This document shows, piece by piece, positions 15,686-20,461 of a DNA stretch of 20,461 nt. The position numbers were made by a program, and so were the translations under genes. The notes under the pieces are model-generated. The model had not been told where the DNA came from and ran no database searches. It saw only the letters and a program-made list of their open reading frames with translations. The number at the start of each line of letters is the position of its first letter. Position 1 is the first letter of the stretch. This DNA comes from Chrysochromulina tobinii (Eukaryota; Haptophyta; Prymnesiales; Chrysochromulinaceae), in assembly GCA_001275005.1 (NCBI GenBank), contig JWZX01002691.1, forward strand, positions 1-20,461. The letters run 5' to 3'.

Positions 15686-17250
15686 ATGGTCGGCATGAGA
15701 GAAGGCTCACCGAGCGCCGTGATCGACTGGGCCGATGTGATCGCGAAGGTTTCGCTGGCCAGTCTCGCCCAGATCCTCAGCTCGCTCGAGCTTCCTCTGC
15801 AGCAGCACATCGCCCAAGCGTTGCAGCAGCGGCATCAGAACGACGAGTCGCCATCACCGCCACCCTCATCATCACCGTGGAGCGTCGGGGCTGGCTCAGT
15901 CGCGTGGCTCCTCGAAGAATGCCAGCTGACGACGCTATACGGCGAGACGTTTGACGAGTACGGGCTTGGCTCCGTGCAGGAGCTCATCCATCACGGCCGA
16001 GACGCCATGCACACGCTGCTCCGTGATCTCGGCGTCACCAGGGACCACCGCGACAAGCTCGAGCGGCTCGCCTTCTCTCCACGGCCGTGTGGCGCAAGCG
16101 GCGGCGCCTTCGATGCAGGATTCCTCCGGGCGTGCCGTCCGCTGCACGTGCAGCACATGGGCTGCGAGAACATGGGGCCGCTCCTCTACGCCCTCACGCG
16201 CTTCGTCAAGCCACGCCGTGTCCTCGAGGTCGGCGCAGGCTACACGTCCCTCTGGTTGCTGCGCGCGCTCGCGGACAACGACGCGGAGCTCGAGGCGTGC
16301 TCACAAGCGCTGGCGGCCGACGGGTACAAGGTGAGCTCCGCCGATTGGATGGTCGACGGAATTGCGCCCGCGCTCTCGGCTCAAGAGGGTACCGGCGCTC
16401 TCGCGGGCACCTCGTTTTGCTCGACGCTTCACACCTCGACGTTTCACACCTCGACGCTTCACACGATCGATGACATGGGTGCAGCCGAGGGCGGTAACCG
16501 CGGCTCGGCGCATCTCGTGCGCGAGATTGCCGAGCAGCTCGGCCTGTGCGACCGGCTTCGGCTGCATGAGGGTGACGCTTACGCCTTGGCAAGTGACGCA
16601 GCATGGCTCGGCTCTTGCGGCAGCGGCGATGAAGAGGGGGCGGGCGCGGCGCACGCGTGCCCAGGTGCACAGCCAGGTTCACAGCTCTTCGATATGATGT
16701 GGCTGGACTTTGGCCTCGGCACAGGCTCCCGCATCGACAGCTTCTTGGATGCATGGTGGGCTCGGCTCCGACCGCTGATGACCGCTGATGACCGCTGATG
16801 ATCGCTGATGACCGATGATGACCGATGATGGCCGCTGATGACCGCTGATGACCGCTGATGACCCCTGATGACCCCTGATGACCGCTGATGACCTCCCTCA
16901 TCAGGTGGGCTCGGCTCCGACCGGGAGGGCTTCTGCTGCTGCACTCGACGCTCACGAACGCGGTGACGCGTGAGTGGCTCGAGGCCCAGCGAGAACGCCT
17001 CAGGCCGCACGCGTGCCCCGGCGCCGTATCGGGCACAGGCACGCCAGCAGTCGCCGCCGAGGCCCCTGCACTCGACGACCTCCCAAGCAGCAGCAGCAGC
17101 AGCAGCAGGCACACTCACACAAGGTCCCACCTGCTCGAGTACGAGACGCTCTCACTGCTAGAGCCGCACAAACGCTACCAGAACTCGGTCTCGATCTTTC
17201 AGAAGCGCGACGGCGGCTGGGCGGAGCCCGTGCACACCATGTACCCGTGA
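15686..17250 (+). CDS. SAM-domain (sterile alpha motif) plus AdoMet-dependent methyltransferase, two exons
   Basis: Exons are 15686-16755 and 16905-17250, giving 471 residues. After a helical N-terminus and a Ser/Pro linker, residues about 72-130 form a sterile-alpha-motif domain (VAWLLEECQLTTLYGETFDEYGLGSVQELI...LLRDLGVTRDHRDKLERL). A class I methyltransferase fold follows: motif I VLEVGAGYTSLWLLRAL (about 179-195), an acidic position after strand 2, RLRLHEGDAYAL, then DMMWLDFGLG and, across the splice, DAWWARLRPGGLLLLHSTL (motif VI-like strand). The C-terminus EYETLSLLEPHKRYQNSVSIFQKR resembles the small O-methyltransferase-type ending. The substrate cannot be predicted. Two low-complexity inserts are present: HTSTFHTSTLHT (15-bp repeat, about 16418-16465) and a poly-Ser run encoded by AGC repeats near 17085. 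M at 15695 is an alternative start; the frame is open farther upstream through the G17 run. Confidence 0.75.
16756..16904 (+). mobile_element. Introner-like intron: 12 x 10-bp repeat between 19-bp target duplications
   Basis: The donor side starts with GTGGGCTCGGCTCCGACCG (16756-16774). Twelve exact-length units CTGATGACCN (16775-16894, including ATGATGACCG and ATGATGGCCG variants) lead into CCCTCATCAG (16895-16904). Exon 2 then begins with the same 19 bases GTGGGCTCGGCTCCGACCG (16905-16923). Removing 16756-16904 restores the exon as if nothing had been inserted, joining TG|G of Trp and reading WARLRPGGLLLLHS. The GT of the donor comes from the target; the AG comes from the element. CTGATGA at the left end and TCATCAG at the right end are inverted repeats. 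Confidence 0.9.
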
Positions 17251-17466
17251 CGCGCACGCGAACTTGCCCGGAACGTTCCGAACGGTTTTTCCAGATAAGT
17301 CCCAGAATTAATCATCACACATGAAATGATGACAGTTAGACAGATGGACCGCGACGGCCACGTCGCAGGTTTCCGCAGGGTTTTTTATATTCGCATATGG
17401 TAGCACTGTCTCTTTTCGAGCCGAGGACCTTGTTCGCCGCCGCCGCCGCCTTCGCCGCCGCGCGCC

Positions 17467-17486
17467 GTAAGTAAGTAAGTAAGTAA
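17467..17486 (+). repeat. (GTAA)5 microsatellite
   Basis: Five perfect GTAA units sit between two GCC-rich tracts. Confidence 0.85.
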
Positions 17487-17807
17487 ACATCGCCAACAGG
17501 CAGCGTACACGTGGCGTTCGCCGCCGCCGCCTTCGCCGCCTCCTTCGCCGTTCTCTCCACCGCCTTCGCGCCGCCTTACCGCCATCCATCAAGCCCGAGG
17601 CCCGTGAAGGCCCGTGTTCTTCCCGAGGTCTCTTCACTCACTCCTGTACATTACCTCTGTTGTATCGTCCGCATGTGCCTGTTCAATATGGATGTTGGCG
17701 TTGCTAGAAGCCTTGCATCTGTGAGTCAAATTTTACCCTGTGTGCTGGGAGTGAGGGAGAGACCGACCTCACTGAGAGCGAAATTGAGTAACCCGAGCGA
17801 GCGAGTA

Positions 17808-17890
17808 CTCAGTACTTGTGTAGACCGAGGGGTGCGGAGCCGTCCTTTGAGACTGTGTGGGGAGCGCGGGTGGACCGCGACGAAACTGTG
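17808..17890 (+). repeat. Dispersed repeat copy B (inverted relative to 10140-10252)
   Basis: It shares CAGTACTTGTGT, GACCGA, GCGGAGCCGTCC, TTGAGAC, GAGCGCGG, GACCGCG and CGACGAAACT, in order, with the reverse complement of copy A. Small indels separate the words, so both are diverged members of one family. Confidence 0.65.
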
Positions 17891-18047
17891 CTGATGCTGT
17901 TCAACACAACGCGCGTACACGAAACTGTTTGACGAACCGTCAGGACGGCGCGGTCGGTCCAAGAGCGTCGCACCGCCCCACTGCGACCGCTATAGGGGGT
18001 GCAAGACCCTAGTCGGCGAGACACCGAAGGGCGTCGGGGATCACGCC

Positions 18048-20218
18048 ATGGCGTCGAAAGTCGGAGGCAATTACGACTCCGTCTCTCGGCTCTCCTCCGT
18101 CTCGTCCAAGTCCGGACGGCCCACCATCAGCAGCTGCAGATCCTCGCGAAAGTCCACGACCCGAGACGGCACCGCAGAGTACAGCGCAGCGCTCCTCGAC
18201 CAGGAGATGCCTGGCGCAGTGGAGGATGGCGGCGCCGTCGGCGCCGGCGCCGGCGGACTTGGCGAGAGCCGGCCAGTGCCCAGCCTCTTCGCGAAGGAGA
18301 ACTGTGCTCTCGTCTGCCACTACATTTGCATCGGCGTCGTCAACGGGCTCCTCCAGAACGCGCTGCAGCCCTATTGCCAGTACGTGGTGCACGGCGCCCC
18401 CAACCAGTGCGCGACGCTGGCGACGTTTGTCAACCTGCCGTGGGGCTTCAAAGTCTTCTACGGCCTGCTCTCGGACGCGGTGCCCATCTGCGGGATGCAC
18501 CGCAAGCCGTACTTGATCCTCGGGTGGTTCCTCACCTTCCTCGGCTCGCTCTTCATCGCTCTGCTAGGCGAGTATGGCGTGCCGCTGCCGCTCGAGCTGA
18601 TCGCGGGGATTTTCCTCGCGATCACGTTTGCGTACATCATCGCCGACTGCGCAGCCGATGCGGTGTGCGTCGCGTGGACCAACTTCGAACCCGAAGAGAC
18701 GCGCGGCTCCCTCATCACGACGGCCTACCTCATTCGGTTCATCGCCAACATCCTCTCCTCCTCCGTGCTTGCGTTCATGTTCAACGGGCCGCCGACCGAG
18801 GGCTCGTTCTCATGGGGGCTGACCACCTCGCAGCTCCTGTGGATCGTCGTGGGCACGGTGGCGCTGCTCATGTTCCCATCCCTAATTTGGATGAAGGAGC
18901 CCCAGGAGGAGCTGCCCGAGATGCCGATCTGCGAGCGGCTGATCCAGTTCCGCGACCTGATGGCGCAGCCTGCGGCGTATCGGATCGCGCTTTCGATGAC
19001 CGGCCTCACGACGCTCTCCCTCGTCACAAACAACGCCTCCAACAACGCGAACGCCGCGTGGTTCCACATGACCCCACTCCAATTCGGCTTGTCGTCGGCG
19101 ATCAACTGTGTAGTGCTCTCGTATGGCATGTGGGCCTTCAAGCGCTATATGCTCAACGTCAACTGGCAGCTCTCTTTCGCCATCGGGATCATCGGCATGC
19201 AAATCCTCGGCCTCGTGTACCTGCTCACCATCTACGTCGGGATCTTCCGCAACGGCTGGTGGATCGTCTTCACGAGCCAGGACCAAGAGCTCGCGTGCGT
19301 GCTCCTCCGATTTGCCTTCTGTGTGAATCTGAGCGCATCTGAGTGCATCTGAGTGCATCTGAGTGCAACTGAGTGCATCTGAGTGCATCTGTGTGCGTCA
19401 TTAGGTACACGCTCATCTTTGCTATCGGAATCGTCATCATCCCTGAGATTGCCACCCCCGGGTTCGAAGGGATCGTGTACGGCGCGAGTACGCCTGCTCG
19501 CTTTCCACAGCCCCCCAATCGCATACGCGGGCTAGCGATGCTTCCCACAGCTCGCTTTCCACAGCCCCCCCCCCAATCGCACACGCGGGCTAGCGATGCT
19601 TCACTTGCCTCTAGCGGCTCACTCAGAACGGCTCCCTTGCCTTGCTTTCCCGCCGCCGCCGCTTCTGCCCGCTGCCGCTGCCTCCGCTGCCGCTGCCTCC
19701 GCTGCCTCCGCTGCTGCGGCGGCTGCTGCTGCTGCCGCCGCCGCCGCTGGTGCTGATGCTACAGACCTGCGGCCGCGCGAGCCACTTCGAGTCTCGTCAT
19801 TTCAAGTCTCCTCACTTCGTCACCTCGCCTCTTCGAGTCTCGACCGTCCGCAGTCACCACATACCAAAACTGCTCACAAAACATCACGGCCGTGCTGAAC
19901 AATCTGCTACTCGCGATCTGGCAGTCGAACACGAGCCAAGAGCAACTGGAGAGCGATACGCCGGAAGTGAAGCGCAATATGGCGTTCCTAACGGTGCTGA
20001 CAGTGCTCGTGGCACTCTCTTCTCTCTTCGTCCTGCCGTTGCTGCCCTCGCAGAAGCCGGAGATCGCGCGGCTCAAGACGCAGCCGGGTTCCATCGTGAT
20101 GGGCAACCTGATGATGCTGCTGCTGGTCTTCATGATGGTCGTAGGCACCGTTTTCTCTTGCCTGCCCATCTTCCCGTCCACCGCATGCCTCATCATCGCC
20201 GGAGGCTCCGGCTGCTAA
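18048..20218 (+). CDS. Folate-biopterin transporter family (BT1/FBT) membrane protein, three exons
   Basis: Exons are 18048-19294, 19405-19487 and 19854-20218, giving 564 residues. The N-terminal 80 residues are Ser- and Gly-rich and probably cytosolic. The membrane part starts CALVCHYICIGVVNGLLQNALQPYCQYVV, followed by LPWGFKVFYGLLSDAVPICGMHRKPYLILGW, which carries the family's K-x-x-Y-G-x-x-S-D-x-x-P and R-K-P-Y signature. About twelve spans follow (LELIAGIFLAITFAYIIADCAADAV, ILSSSVLAFMF, LLWIVVGTVALLMFP, WQLSFAIGIIGMQILGLVYLLTI and others). Intron removal gives QDQELA-YTLIFAIG and then EGIVYGAITTYQNCSQNITAVLNN, both expected in this family. The last span ends PSTACLIIAGGSGC and TAA. BT1 proteins move folates, pterins or S-adenosylmethionine; the substrate here is unknown. 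All three exons together are 1695 bases, an exact multiple of three. Confidence 0.88.
19295..19404 (+). repeat. Transporter intron 1, built from a second 10-bp unit (CTGAGTGCAT)
   Basis: A GT-AG intron of 110 bases: GTGCGTGCTC donor, 34 bases of ordinary sequence, then seven 10-bp units (19329-19398; CTGAGCGCAT, CTGAGTGCAT, CTGAGTGCAT, CTGAGTGCAA, CTGAGTGCAT, CTGAGTGCAT, CTGTGTGCGT) and CATTAG. The intron start GTGCGTGCTCCTC and exon 2 start GTACACGCTCATC match at 9 of 13 positions, which may be a decayed target duplication. Unit sequence differs from the CTGATGACC introns, but period, CTGA start and position next to the acceptor are the same. Confidence 0.8.
19488..19853 (+). other. Transporter intron 2, with an internal 54-bp tandem duplication
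   Basis: A 366-base GT-AG intron; donor GTACGCCTGC, acceptor CGTCCGCAG, phase 1 (A|TC, Ile). It contains two copies of a block starting GCTCGCTTTCCACAGCCCCC and including GCGGGCTAGCGATGCTTC (19496-19549 and 19550-19602, differing mainly in C-run length). A GCC/GCT-rich tract follows (19648-19752). Family conservation on both sides (EGIVYG and NITAVLNNLLLAIWQ) fixes the splice sites well. Confidence 0.8.
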
Positions 20219-20430
20219 GGGAAGACACAATGTACCATATTACCATATTTGGGGGGCTAGGGTTGGAGTTGCTTGGACCTTGGTCCGGAGCGAGGGAGCG
20301 TCGAGCTCGAAGCTTCGATCTCGATGCCTCGAATGTGCCCGAGTACATGGGCATGTCGTCGATGAGCGTGTGAAGCGCACGCTCGCGAGACACCGGAACA
20401 GGTCGGTGTAGGTGAAGGAAGCCTTCGTAC

Positions 20431-20436
20431 AATAAA
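20431..20436 (+). terminator. Possible AATAAA polyadenylation signal
   Basis: AATAAA lies about 215 bases after the transporter stop, in a locally AT-richer stretch near the window end. Use of this hexamer in this lineage is uncertain. Confidence 0.25.
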
Positions 20437-20461
20437 ACAACCAACCCCAGCACCGATACAG

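Larger units (their letters stand above)
17251..18047. other. Intergenic region with simple repeats and dispersed repeat copy B
   Basis: About 800 bases without a supported gene. It holds GCC/CTT-rich tracts (17436-17465 and 17519-17575), a (GTAA)5 microsatellite at about 17467-17486, and the dispersed repeat at 17808-17890. ORFs across the GCC tracts are compositional artefacts. Confidence 0.55.

Noticed and set aside
16206-17130. Minus-strand frames encoding repeated VISGHQRSSA-like peptides
   Set aside because: These are the antisense reading of the CTGATGACC array; a 10-bp unit gives a 10-residue repeat over 30 bases. No non-repeat conserved domain supports translation.
18711-18722. CTCCCTCATCAC in the transporter coding region as another element end
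   Set aside because: It encodes conserved RGSLITT within a continuous coding frame with no adjacent array, so the similarity is chance.
20220-20373. Possible extra exon after the transporter stop, ending DLDASNVPEYMGMSSMSV
   Set aside because: The peptide looks protein-like, but exon 3 has its own TAA after a typical family ending. I find no donor before that stop that would join in frame.

Overview
The window is nuclear DNA from a eukaryote, almost certainly an alga with a red-type secondary plastid. It is GC-rich, genes lie on both strands with short spacers, and five genes need short spliceosomal introns. Several proteins begin with a signal peptide running into a transit-like stretch, for example GANAF in the ribulose-phosphate epimerase and SSFAM in the thioredoxin-like protein. 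A haptophyte fits best. A pelagophyte, another stramenopile or a dinoflagellate cannot be excluded from sequence alone.

Layout, left to right: a 5'-truncated GYF_2-domain protein (1-570, +); a large low-complexity repeat protein (1124-3022, -); a thioredoxin-like plastid protein (3255-4037, +); ribulose-phosphate 3-epimerase (4498-5550, -, one intron and one frameshift); an AIG1/ADTRP-like membrane protein (5836-6488, +, one frameshift); a calyphosin-like EF-hand protein (7084-8432, -, three exons); a DUF1995 protein (8986-10012, +, one intron); a lumenal FKBP-like protein (10501-11211, +); an ABCG half-transporter (11913-13772, +, intronless); an EF-hand plus ankyrin protein (14289-15545, +); a SAM-domain plus methyltransferase protein (15686-17250, +, one intron); and a folate-biopterin (BT1) transporter (18048-20218, +, three exons). 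At least three or four products look plastid-directed (thioredoxin-like, epimerase, FKBP-like, probably DUF1995). There is no operon logic and no single pathway linking the genes.

The most interesting signal is a set of introns that look like recently inserted introner elements. The introns in the methyltransferase and DUF1995 genes consist almost wholly of an exact 10-bp tandem repeat (CTGATGACCN) that ends in the same CCTCCCTCATCAG. Each is flanked by a copy of the target exon sequence (19 bp identical, and 9-10 bp with one mismatch). The ends form a short inverted repeat (CTGATGA...TCATCAG). The host target supplies the 5' splice site and the element supplies the 3' splice site. The DUF1995 intron also holds an internal third copy of its target, which suggests stepwise insertion or duplication. 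A degenerate relative lies at 677-725. A third intron, in the BT1 transporter, has the same 10-bp architecture with an unrelated unit (CTGAGTGCAT), and another 10-bp array lies downstream of the ABCG gene.

Two neighbouring genes (epimerase and AIG1-like) each carry a single-base change in a run of C that breaks the frame inside a conserved motif. This may be consensus error or recent gene decay.
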